From Streptomyces camelliae (GTDB lineage Bacteria > Actinomycetota > Actinomycetes > Streptomycetales > Streptomycetaceae), in the NCBI RefSeq assembly GCF_027625935.1, contig NZ_CP115300.1, positions 496,001 to 560,000 of the forward strand: a DNA stretch of 64,000 bases. Reading direction: 5' to 3'. The notes under the pieces are model-generated. The model ran no database searches. It was not told the DNA's origin and worked only from the letters and a program-made list of their open reading frames with translations. A program made the translations under genes and the position numbers. Below are positions 36,466 through 44,741 of the stretch, one piece after another (the stretch's first letter is position 1; the number at the start of each line of letters is the position of its first letter).

Positions 36466-37350
36466 TCACCGGTCGTAGGCGAGGCGCGCCGTGCGGGGCA
36501 CCGCGCCGAAGGCCCCGGCGTGGAAGTCGGTGAAAGCCCTGGTGATCTCCACTTGGGTGTTCATCACGAACGGGCCGCCGAGGGCGACGGGTTCGCGCAG
36601 CGGTGTGCCGCTGTAGACCATGACGCGAGCGGGTTCGTCGGGGTCGACGGCCGCGAGCTGCAGGGTGCTGGCCGTGGCACCGGTGACGGGGTCGGACCAG
36701 CCGGTCTGTCCGGCCCGCAGTTCGCGGCCGCCGACCAGCGGACGGCCATCCATGACGTGCGCGAACAGCCGGTGTCCGGGCGGGACTTGGAGTTCGTAGG
36801 AGGCATCGGGGTCGAGCGTGGCGACGATGCCCTGGACCGGGTGATGGGTGCGGGCGGCACCGGTGACGCCGTCGACGGTGCCGGCATGGACGTCGATGCG
36901 CACGCCCGGCGCACGCAGGCGCGGCATGACGGCCGCGGTCAGGTCCTGGTACCGCGAGGGCGTCATCTTCTTCTCGGCAGGCAGGTTGAGCCACATCTGC
37001 AGCACGTGCGCGTGCTCGTCGCGGTAGGCGAGCTCGCGGTGGATGATGCCGCGGCCGGCGGTCATCCACTGCACCTCGCCGGCCTGCAGGGCTCCCGCGT
37101 GGCCGAGATTGTCACCGTGTTCGAGGACGCCGTCGACGACCGTCGTGACGGTCTCCAGGCCCCGGTGGGGATGCCACTCGAAGCCTGGGGTGGAGAACCA
37201 GTCCTCGACCAGGGCGAGGAAGGGATCGGTCAGGGCCGGGTCGGCCGGCACGAAGACGATCGCCTTGTCGTCGACCTGCGCGTCCGGGCCCAGGTGCCGC
37301 TTGTCGGTGATGCGGGTCAGGGTCCGCTGAACCGCCGACGGTGCTGTCAT
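36466..37350 (-). CDS. Pirin family protein
   Basis: 294 aa from ATG 37350 (MTAPSAVQRTLTRITDKRHL). The N-terminal cupin carries the pirin metal motif FEWHPHRGLETVT (His ligands) and HGDNLGHAGALQAGEVQWMTAG with GRGIIHRE. The C-terminal cupin contains GHRLFAHVMDGRPLVGG. Pirins bind Fe and can have quercetinase activity or act as redox-sensitive cofactors. No operon partner remains; the region upstream contains only scraps. The downstream end lies 9 bp from the end of the FMN reductase remnant, which converges on it. Confidence 0.93.
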   Translation of the reverse strand: MTAPSAVQRTLTRITDKRHLGPDAQVDDKAIVFVPADPALTDPFLALVEDWFSTPGFEWHPHRGLETVTTVVDGVLEHGDNLGHAGALQAGEVQWMTAGRGIIHRELAYRDEHAHVLQMWLNLPAEKKMTPSRYQDLTAAVMPRLRAPGVRIDVHAGTVDGVTGAARTHHPVQGIVATLDPDASYELQVPPGHRLFAHVMDGRPLVGGRELRAGQTGWSDPVTGATASTLQLAAVDPDEPARVMVYSGTPLREPVALGGPFVMNTQVEITRAFTDFHAGAFGAVPRTARLAYDR

Positions 37351-37695
37351 GGCTGCTCCAGGAAGAGGGGTGGAGGAGGGATCAGGTGACGCGCAGGGCG
37401 ATCTTGCCCCGCGGCCAGGGCCGCGGTGGGTCCGGAGCTGGGTGTCCTCACCAAGCAGGACACCCTCACCCCCGAACAGGCCGCGCGGCTGAGCCGGCAC
37501 CCGGCTCCGGCCGCGGGCGGCTCGGGCTGCCTCCACGCACCCAGCTGTGGCTGACGGTGCCACCGAAGGACCTCGCCGCCACCCGCCGGGCGCCGGCCCG
37601 GCATCCCGAGGCCCGGCCCGGGAGCCGACCGCCGGACCGGGTACCGTCAGCGCGCCCGCGGTCGCCGGGACGGTTCCACGCCATAGACCCCTCGG
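37351..37695. other. Gap with small gene scraps
   Basis: About 345 bp without an intact gene. On the minus strand a short tail (GKIALRVT then stop at about 37383) looks like the C-terminus of a zinc-type NADP-dependent alcohol/quinone oxidoreductase. On the plus strand LGVLTKQDTLTPEQAARLSR (from about 37435) reads like real protein but has no start. Both are too short to name safely. Confidence 0.35.
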
Positions 37696-38850
37696 TCAGC
37701 GACGCCGACGGGAATTGAGGCGGGCGGCCTGGCGTGTCAGGTGGGCGCGCTCGGCGAGGTTGGGTGCCTTTTGGGCCGCCTCGGCGTACAGCCGTGCCGC
37801 CGTCGCGAGGTCGCCGTCGCGCTCGTGGAGGTACGCCGCCACCGCGGTGTGGCGGGGCAGTGCCGAGTCCAGCTCCGCGAGCGCCGCCAGACCGGCGCGC
37901 GCTCCGTCGGCCTCGCCGACGGCGACTGCGCGGTTGAGCCGGACGACCGGGCTGTCGGTCAGGCGCGCGAGCTCGTCGTACCACTCGACGATCTGCACCC
38001 AGTCGGTCTCCTCCGCGGTGGGCGCGTCGGCGTGGAGTGCGGCGATGGCGGCCTGGGCCTGGAACTCGCCCAGCCGGTCGCGGGCGAGGGCCGCCTGCAG
38101 GATCTCGACGCCCTCGGCGATCGACGCGGTGTCCCATCGGCTCCGGTCCTGCTCGGCGAGCGGCACCAGGCTGCCGTCGGGCGCGGTCCGGGCGGCGCGT
38201 CGGGCGTGGTGGAGCAGCATGAGCGCGAGCAGCCCCGCCACCTCGGGGTGGTCGATCACGGCCGCGAGCTGCCGGGTGAGCCGAATGGCCTCGGCGGCGA
38301 GGTCGACATCGCCGGAGTAGCCCTCGTTGAAGACCAGGTAGAGGACGCGCAGCACGGTGGCCACGTCGCCCGGCTGATCGAACCGGACGCCGGAGACGGT
38401 GCGCTTGGCCCGGCTGATGCGCTGGGCCATGGTCGCCTCCGGCACCAGGTAGGCCTGGGCGATCTGGCGGGTGGTGAGCCCTCCGACGGCGCGCAGGGTG
38501 AGCGCTACCGCGGACGACGGCGTCAGTGACGGGTGGGCGCACAGGAAGTAGAGCTGGAGCGTGTCGTCCACGTCGGCCGCGGGCCCGGGCGCCGGCTCCT
38601 CGTCCACGAGGTCCTCACGCCGGCGGCGGGCGGCGTCCGCCCGCCTCGCGTCGAGGAACCGGCGCCAGGCCACGGTGACCAGCCAGCCCTTCGGGTCCCG
38701 TGGTGGCTCGGCCGGCCAGACGCGGACCGCCTCGACCAGCGCGTCCTGTACGGCGTCCTCGGCCGCCGCGAAGTCGGCTCCGCGGCGGACGAGGATGGCG
38801 AGCACGCCCGGCGTGAGGCTCCTGAGCAGGGCCTCGTCCATCTGCGTCAC
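37696..38850 (-). CDS. ECF42-type RNA polymerase sigma factor
   Basis: 384 aa from GTG 38850 (381 aa from ATG 38841). The sigma2 part has LLRSLTPGVLAILVRRGADF with EDAVQDALVEAVRVWP and GWLVTVAWRRFLDARRA. The sigma4 part is ALTLRAVGGLTTRQIAQAYL with MAQRISRAKR. The long helical C-terminal extension (FNEGYSGDVDLAAEAIRLTR and NRAVAVGEADGARAGL) is the ECF42 hallmark. There is no anti-sigma gene. The GTG overlaps the stop of the DGPF gene (GTGA), so the two are coupled. A GGAG 11 nt upstream supports the GTG start. ECF42 factors are thought to drive their DGPF partner genes under stress. Confidence 0.93.
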   Translation of the reverse strand: MTQMDEALLRSLTPGVLAILVRRGADFAAAEDAVQDALVEAVRVWPAEPPRDPKGWLVTVAWRRFLDARRADAARRRREDLVDEEPAPGPAADVDDTLQLYFLCAHPSLTPSSAVALTLRAVGGLTTRQIAQAYLVPEATMAQRISRAKRTVSGVRFDQPGDVATVLRVLYLVFNEGYSGDVDLAAEAIRLTRQLAAVIDHPEVAGLLALMLLHHARRAARTAPDGSLVPLAEQDRSRWDTASIAEGVEILQAALARDRLGEFQAQAAIAALHADAPTAEETDWVQIVEWYDELARLTDSPVVRLNRAVAVGEADGARAGLAALAELDSALPRHTAVAAYLHERDGDLATAARLYAEAAQKAPNLAERAHLTRQAARLNSRRRR

Positions 38851-39266
38851 TTGAAATGGCACTCCGTGACGGTGGGCTGCGCGGCCAGGAACGGGCGCAC
38901 CTCCAGCCACTCGTGGATCGGCTTCCCGCCCGCCCCGGGGGCGGCCGACAGCTCCCCGGCCAGCTCGACGGCGCGCTCGTAGCTGTCGACGTCGATCACC
39001 ATCCAGCCGGCGATGAGGTCCTTGGTCTCGGCGAACGGGCCGTCGGTGACCGGCGGGCGCCCCTCACCGTCGTACCGGACCCACGCCCCCTCGGGGGCGA
39101 GCGCCTGACCGTCGACGAACTCACCGGTCTTCTCCAGCCGGGCCGCGAAGTCGTTCATGTACTGGATGTGGGCCGAGACCTCCTCCGGCGTCCACTGGTC
39201 CATCGGCACGTTGTTCACCGGAGCCGGAGCGCCGCGGTAGTGCTTGAGCAGCAGGTACTTGGCCAT
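38847..39266 (-). CDS. DGPF-domain (YCII-related) protein
   Basis: 139 aa. It begins MAKYLLLKHYRGAPAPVNNV and contains the diagnostic VTDGPFAETKDLIAGWMVID, the DGPF motif of the YCII-like family, which folds as a ferredoxin-like dimer. DGPF genes sit beside ECF42 sigma genes throughout actinobacteria and are their usual targets. The biochemical activity is not known. The stop overlaps the sigma factor GTG start. Confidence 0.92.
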   Translation of the reverse strand: MAKYLLLKHYRGAPAPVNNVPMDQWTPEEVSAHIQYMNDFAARLEKTGEFVDGQALAPEGAWVRYDGEGRPPVTDGPFAETKDLIAGWMVIDVDSYERAVELAGELSAAPGAGGKPIHEWLEVRPFLAAQPTVTECHFK

Positions 39267-39386
39267 CGTGTCTCTCCTCGGTGCTGGTGCGACCCATTGT
39301 GGTCGCGTTCACCTCGGGGACGGAGCCGGTGACGAGTTCTCGACATCGCCGCCGAAGTTTTTTTCTGGCCTCCTTCGGGGCGGGGT

Positions 39387-40265
39387 TCAGCCGGCCGGTG
39401 GCTGGATGTAGTCCTCCAGGCGCGCCACGGCGAAGCCCTGCTCCTGGATGCGCCGGAGCAGGTTGCCGAACATCTGCGTCATCGTGGCGCCCTTGAGTTC
39501 ACTGGGCCCGCGGAAATGCGCCAGGATGATGTCGCCGGGACGCAGCTTCTTGTCCGGCGCCTGGTACTGCATGTTGCGGATCTGCATGGACTCCCGCCAC
39601 CACACGATCGCGCGGGGCCCGCACTCACCGACCGCGATCTTGGTGTCGGCGTTGTACGCGCCGTAGGGCGGACGGAAGAGCAGCGGCGCGGTGCCGTACT
39701 CCTTGGTGAGGATCTTCTGGTCGCCGCACACCTCTTCCTTCTGGCGGGCCAGCGGGATGGTGCTCATGACGGGGTGATGCAGGGTGTGGTTCTGGATGCG
39801 GTTGCCCAGCTCCTGCAATCGCTTGAAGTACCCGTAGTCGGACTTGATGACGTCGTTCATCAGGAACATCGTGATCGGGACCCTCAGGTCCCGCATCATC
39901 TCGATGAACTTGGGGTCCTTCTCCTGACCGTCGTCCACGGTGATGAAGACGACCTTCTGCGTGGTCACTATGTGGGTGAAGACCGGGACGGTGCCGGTGG
40001 CGGAGAGTTTCACCGGCTTGTCGGCCGGTGGCTGCGGGGCTGCCGGCAGCGGCGTCAGGCCCCACTTGTGCCAGGCCGCGGCCCCGACGACAGGAGCGCC
40101 GGCTCTGGTGCCGGCGGTGTCGCTGGGCGCGGGGGGCTTCGAGGCGAGGCCGGCATGACCGGTTCCACTGCCGCCGCCGGCGCTGCACCCGCCTACTGCC
40201 AGGGCTGCCAGGACCGTCCCCGCCACCGACCGGTACCACCTGCCCCGATCCATGTTCCGCTTCAC
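39387..40265 (-). CDS. Polysaccharide deacetylase family lipoprotein
   Basis: 292 aa from GTG 40265, with GAGG 8 nt upstream; ATG 40253 is an alternative. A short signal with lipobox AVGGC (Cys about 27) predicts an external lipoprotein. The NodB domain shows the metal Asp pair FITVDDGQE, the H-x3-H metal motif HTLHHPVMS, the RPPYGAYN loop and a late His in DIILAHFRGP. NodB enzymes remove N-acetyl groups from peptidoglycan, chitin or other amino sugars using a metal. A Pro/Ala-rich linker (about 30-70) spaces the domain from the membrane. It stands alone. Confidence 0.9.
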   Translation of the reverse strand: MKRNMDRGRWYRSVAGTVLAALAVGGCSAGGGSGTGHAGLASKPPAPSDTAGTRAGAPVVGAAAWHKWGLTPLPAAPQPPADKPVKLSATGTVPVFTHIVTTQKVVFITVDDGQEKDPKFIEMMRDLRVPITMFLMNDVIKSDYGYFKRLQELGNRIQNHTLHHPVMSTIPLARQKEEVCGDQKILTKEYGTAPLLFRPPYGAYNADTKIAVGECGPRAIVWWRESMQIRNMQYQAPDKKLRPGDIILAHFRGPSELKGATMTQMFGNLLRRIQEQGFAVARLEDYIQPPAG

Positions 40266-40444
40266 CGTACCGACCTCAGCTGAGATACGACCATGATCTA
40301 CCGATGAAGATAACCCCGCCAAGCGAAGAAAAGATCAATAGCCAGGTGTGAATTCACTACACGGTACCGAGCCGTTTGCCACGGGGCTGATGAGCCTACG
40401 ATCCGAATGGTTTCACCGGCGACCGGGCGGGCTACCCATGGCGC

Positions 40445-41215
40445 ATGATTCCATCCCGGGTCGAGGAAACCCTGCCGGAGCTGGTCCCCTTCATGCGTGC
40501 CGCACAGGCCCGGCGGCCCGACGACGGCACATGGTGCGAAGCCTGGACGGTCCGGGACGTCCTGATCCACCAGACGGGCAACGCCGAGGAGTTGGCCCGC
40601 GTTCTGCAGGCGTTTCTTGAAGGCACACCGGTGCCGACCAGGGGGTTCGAACGTGAGCAGCCCTATCGGCGGATGCCCGACTCGGACCTCTGGCCGGCGT
40701 TCCTGAACAACTGCGAAAAACTCACCGAGGTCGCCGCGGCCGCCGCACGCCATCTGTCCCCGGACACGGAGATCATGTGGACCGGGCGGACCGTGACGGC
40801 CCCCTTCTTCGCAGAGCACATGCGCGAGGAACTCATCCTGCATCGCTGGGACCTGACCGGCGACGACCGGACCGCGGTGCAGGCGCTCAACGAGCCGTGG
40901 ATGACGGAGCACAGCGTGGTCTCGGTCGGCCGCCCCCTGCTGGAGCGTGGCCGCACCGGCCTGGATCTCGGACCCGACGGGCGGATCGAGTGCCGTCTGC
41001 GCACACCGGGCACGGACGATGTCGTGGTGAGCGCCGACACGGACGGCGGCACCATCCGCCTCGCCACCCCCGAGGGCCCCGCCACCATCGAGAGCGACGC
41101 CGCCGTGCGCGTCCTGCTGCTCTGGGGCCGCCGCCCCGCCGACCCGACACGCTGGCACAGTGCCGCCGGCCCGGAGACCCTGCGCCAGGTACGGACCCTC
41201 TTGGGCGGCTACTAG
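40445..41215 (+). CDS. MDMPI/DinB-type maleylpyruvate isomerase family protein
   Basis: 256 aa. The N-terminal four-helix DinB-like domain has the family pattern WCEAWTVRDVLIHQTGNAEE and, later, HMREELILHRWDLTGDD, whose His residues would bind metal. The C-terminal region has beta strands typical of the SCP2-like MDMPI C-domain (RIECRLRTPGTDDVVVSADT, AAVRVLLLWGRRPADP). Such proteins use mycothiol as cofactor or remain uncharacterised. It is divergent from the deacetylase gene. The substrate is unknown. Confidence 0.86.
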   Translation: MIPSRVEETLPELVPFMRAAQARRPDDGTWCEAWTVRDVLIHQTGNAEELARVLQAFLEGTPVPTRGFEREQPYRRMPDSDLWPAFLNNCEKLTEVAAAAARHLSPDTEIMWTGRTVTAPFFAEHMREELILHRWDLTGDDRTAVQALNEPWMTEHSVVSVGRPLLERGRTGLDLGPDGRIECRLRTPGTDDVVVSADTDGGTIRLATPEGPATIESDAAVRVLLLWGRRPADPTRWHSAAGPETLRQVRTLLGGY

Positions 41216-41218
41216 CGC

Positions 41219-42030
41219 CCGACGCACGTGGCCACGGCGGTGAGGGCGAGTTTGGCCAGTACCCGGTTATGGCGCGGCAGCCCCACGTCGTGCCCACGGG
41301 CGGGATGAGGCGCTGCCGCGGCCCGGCGCGCCGTGACTGCGCCACGCGCCGACGCCCCGTCGTCGAGCGGGCGGCCGGACCGGATGCCCGCAACCCGGCC
41401 CGTGCCCCAGCTACGACGCCGCCGACCGCAAGGCTCCGAAGGCGTGCGCCCGTTGCGCGCAGCCTCCAGCACGGTGGCGGTGGCTTCTGCGAGCGCCGCG
41501 CCGGGGTGCGGCGGGCCTACCTGCGGGCAGCCGTCGTACAGTCCCGTCACGACGGTCACCGTGCGGAGCATCGGCCCGGTGTCCGGCGCGAGCACGGCAC
41601 GATGACCGCGGACACGTCCTGCCACCGGTCGAGGAAGCGCTCGGGACCGTGCACCTCGGCCCGGCGCCAGGTGCACAGGGCGAGCGCCACGCAGTTGTCG
41701 CCGACCCGGTGTTCCGAAAGGCCGGAGCAGGGTTCGAGGCCGGGGGTGCTGCCGCCCCGTGCACAGCACGCGCAACCGGCGGTCGGTGAGGAGCAGGAGC
41801 AGGGGCGTCCGGCCGGTCCCGAGGGCGGGGGCGATCCGCTCCGGTACGGGACGGGCGGCGTCGAGCGGGGTCGGCTCGGCCGGCTGTGCGGGCCGGGCGG
41901 CCGTCTCCTTGAGATCGTGCGGGACCCCGAAGCACCGCGCGCGGCGCCATGCGGCGACGACCTCGTCCGGCACGCCGTCCGGCAGAGGACGCCGCGTCAG
42001 AAACCGCTCGCGCGCCGGGAGTGGAGGCAA
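41219..42030 (-). pseudogene. GAF-domain regulator remnant
   Basis: The minus strand starts RERFLTRRPLPDGVPDEVVA with AAWRRARCFGVPHDL, the N-terminal signature of AcoR-like GAF activators in actinobacteria, then LDAARPVPERIAPALGTGRT and LLLTDRRLRVL. After a frame disturbance, VLAPDTGPMLRTVTVVTGLY and PHPGAALAEATATVLEAA match the end of the GAF domain. The C-terminal HTH is not recognisable. Several indels, and the tail reading into Arg/Ala-rich noise, show decay. Confidence 0.55.
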
Positions 42031-42093
42031 GGAGAGGACAAGTTGTCGCGAAATGAGACAGCCGGACCCCGGCGCACCCCGCCATGATCGTGA

Positions 42094-43037
42094 ATGTCTG
42101 AAGCCCGTTCTCTCTCAGGAGCGCCCGTGCCCACCGCCGTGGAGACCGACGTCCTGATCGTAGGCAGCGGCCCCGCCGGTGCCTCGGCCGCCCTCGCTCT
42201 GAGCACCTACGGCGTTCCCGACATCGTCGTGACCCGCTATGCGAGCCTCGCCGACACGCCTCGGGCGCACATCACCAACCAGCGCACGATGGAGGTGCTG
42301 CGCGACCTCGGCGTCGAACAGGACGTCATCGCCCAGGCCGCCCCAGGGGCACCTGATGGGCGACACGACCTTCTGCACCAGCCTGGCCGGCGGGGAACTG
42401 GGCCGGGTGCGGTCCTGGGGCAACGACCCGCTCGTCCAGGCCGCGCACGAGCTGGCGAGCCCGACCCGCATGTGCGACATGCCCCAGCACCTCATGGAGC
42501 CGGTCCTCGTCGACGCCGCCGTGGCCCGCGGCACCCGGCTGCGCTTCCAGACCGAGTACCTCTCCCACGCCAAGGACGCCGACGGTGTCACGGCCGCCGT
42601 CCGCGACCGGCTGCGCGGGGGCACGTACGAGATCCGCGCCACGTACCTCATGGGCGCGGACGGCGGGCGCTCGAAGGTCGCCAAGGACGCGGGCCTGCCG
42701 AGGGGCGGCCGGATGGGCGTCGCGGGCAGCATCAACATCGTCTTCGAGGCGGTCCTGGCCCGGTACACCGCGCACCGTCAACCCTGCTGACCGGCATCGG
42801 CGACGGCTGGCTGCGCGCGGCCGAGGCACAGCCGATCGCCATCGCCACCGTGGTCGTCGGCCTCGGGCAGGAGTGCGAGGACCTTACGGCGACTGGGCGC
42901 GGCTGAGCGAGGTGTCCGACGCGGGTGCCCTGCTGGTACGGCCCGACCGCTTCGTCGCCTTCCGGCACGCGTCGGCGGCTCCGGACGCCACGGCACTGCT
43001 GACGGACGCCCTGCGACGGATCCTCGGACACGCCTGA
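42094..43037 (+). pseudogene. FAD-dependent aromatic monooxygenase, frameshifted and internally deleted
   Basis: The first frame has VLIVGSGPAGASAALALSTY (FAD GxGxxG fold) and the family motif HITNQRTMEVLRDLGVEQD. From about 42350 a second frame continues: SPTRMCDMPQHLMEPVLVDA, then YLMGADGGRSKVAKDAGLPR (the GADG/DG box). After INIVFEAVLARYTAHR the protein breaks; further pieces are GDWARLSEVSDAGALLVRPD and RFVAFRHASAAPDATALLTDA, which is the extreme C-terminus (GD...RPD). Roughly half of the usual 550-600 residues is missing. The family is PheA/TfdB/MhpA-like. Confidence 0.72.
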
Positions 43038-43059
43038 GCGAGCGGGAGCGACTCTCTCG

Positions 43060-43404
43060 TATGGCGCCGAAAGTGAACATCATGGCCCTCGCACTGCTCC
43101 GGCGCCGGCGTCGGCGGCCCAGGGACGCCTCGGCCGAGGCGGGGCGCGCTTCGACGGCGGCATCCGGATCGAACAGGACCTGACCCGGTCCCGGGTCCAC
43201 GTCCGCATCGACGCGTCGAGCATCACCACGGGCAACAACGCCCGTGACAACCACCTGCGTTCGGCGGACTTCCTCGACGTCGAACGCTTCCCGTGCCTCG
43301 GCGTCGCGAGCACGCGCTTCGCCTGCCCGGGCGGCAGCAGAGGGCTGGAACCGGACGTACAGGCGATGTACCGGACCCACGACACGCCCCCACCTCCGGA
43401 CTAG
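43060..43404 (+). pseudogene. YceI-like lipid-binding protein remnant
   Basis: From about 43145 the frame reads FDGGIRIEQDLTRSRVHVRI then DASSITTGNNARDNHLRSAD and FLDVERFPCL, the core of a YceI (polyisoprenoid-binding) protein. The N-terminal beta strands are replaced by an Arg-rich jumble and the C-terminal half is lost; the frame closes at the TAG at 43402. It is a fragment. Confidence 0.6.
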
Positions 43405-44555
43405 GCACCGTGGTGCCGGCCGGTGTCGGGTGAACCGCCCATCATGCGCAGCATGGACGGCCCGCCGGTCCGCAGGAACCGCACCAGGAGTACGGCGGCG
43501 AGGATGAGGAAGGCGATGTTGAGCCAGGTGGTGTAGTTCCAGCGGATGCCTTCCATGGGGACCTTCGCGTCGGCCTGGTCGGGGATCAGGCCGAGTCCGC
43601 CGAAGGCGAACTCCACGATGTATCCGGCGATGGCCATCGCGAGGTAGAAGGTGCCGAGGAGGAAGGCGGCCATCCTCGCTCCGTAGTACTTCCGGTAGAT
43701 GTTCAGGATCGGCAGGATCAGCAGGTCGGCGAAGATGAACGCCACCACCCCGCCGAAGCTGATCCCTCCCTTCCACAGCACCACCGCCAGCGGCACGTTG
43801 CCGATGGAGCACACGAACGAGGCGATCGCCACCAGCGGGCCGACGAGGGGGCCCCACAGCCTGGCGGCGAGCGGGTGCCCGTCGAAGAAGAAGGTCCGCC
43901 AGAACGAGTCCGGGACCCAGGCGGCTACGGCGCCGGCGATGAGCAGACCGACGACCAGGTCGCGCAGGATCGCCGCCCACTCCATGACGAACACGTGACT
44001 GGTGGCGGTGAAACCCTCGCGGGAGAACAGGCGCCGGGCGAAGGAGCCGTCGCGCCGCACGGACATGTCCATCGCGGCGTGGCCCTCCATCGACCCGGCA
44101 CGGCCCCGCTCCGCCTGTTCACGGGCCTGGCGCAGGAGCCCCGAGCGCAGGAACAGCCGGAACAGGACAGCCAGCGCGATGATCATGATCGGGCCGCCGA
44201 CGAACTCGGCGACGGTGAACTGCCAGCCCATCAGCAGCGCCAGGATGACACCGAGTTCGACGACGAGGTTGGTCGAGGCGATCTCGAAGGCCATCGCGGC
44301 CGTGAAGTTGGCACCCTTGCGGAACAGTGACCGCGCCAGCGCCACGGCGGCGTAGGAGCAGGACGAGGACGCCACGCCCAGACCGGCGGAGAGGGCCAGG
44401 GTGCGGGGCCGGTCGTCGCCGAGCAGGGAAACGACGGTCGATGTGCGGACCACGGCCTGGACGACGGCGGACAGGGCGAATCCCAGGATCAGGGCCCAGG
44501 TGATCTCCCAGGTCATGGACCCCGTGATCGACAGTGCGTGCAGTACGGCGTGCAT
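43401..44555 (-). CDS. Predicted permease (DUF318/SO_0444-like)
   Basis: 384 aa with about eight to ten membrane helices in two halves. Each half has a Ser/Cys- or Gly-rich helix pair (SAGLGVASSSCSYAAVALAR in the first half and IASFVCSIGNVPLAVVLWKG in the second), the signature of this permease family. A charged cytoplasmic loop (about 140-190) separates the halves. The family is linked to metal or arsenic-type efflux in some genomes, but the substrate here is unknown. ATG 44555 (MHAVLHALSITGSMTWEITW) is used. The gene is divergent from a carboxypeptidase gene, and its stop codon overlaps the end of the YceI scrap. Confidence 0.87.
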   Translation of the reverse strand: MHAVLHALSITGSMTWEITWALILGFALSAVVQAVVRTSTVVSLLGDDRPRTLALSAGLGVASSSCSYAAVALARSLFRKGANFTAAMAFEIASTNLVVELGVILALLMGWQFTVAEFVGGPIMIIALAVLFRLFLRSGLLRQAREQAERGRAGSMEGHAAMDMSVRRDGSFARRLFSREGFTATSHVFVMEWAAILRDLVVGLLIAGAVAAWVPDSFWRTFFFDGHPLAARLWGPLVGPLVAIASFVCSIGNVPLAVVLWKGGISFGGVVAFIFADLLILPILNIYRKYYGARMAAFLLGTFYLAMAIAGYIVEFAFGGLGLIPDQADAKVPMEGIRWNYTTWLNIAFLILAAVLLVRFLRTGGPSMLRMMGGSPDTGRHHGA

Positions 44556-44741
44556 CTGTGAAGTCTTCCCTCCGCGGTGCGGCGTACGGCAGGCGGACAC
44601 GCCCGCGGCCGGGGGTGCCTGCACGGGCAACGCCCGGCTCGGCAGGGCCTCGTCGCACGGTCCGTACCGTACGCCCCATGCCATTCTCACCATGGACATG
44701 CCATATTGAGGAGGGTCCATCCCCCACGAAAGGTCACCTCC

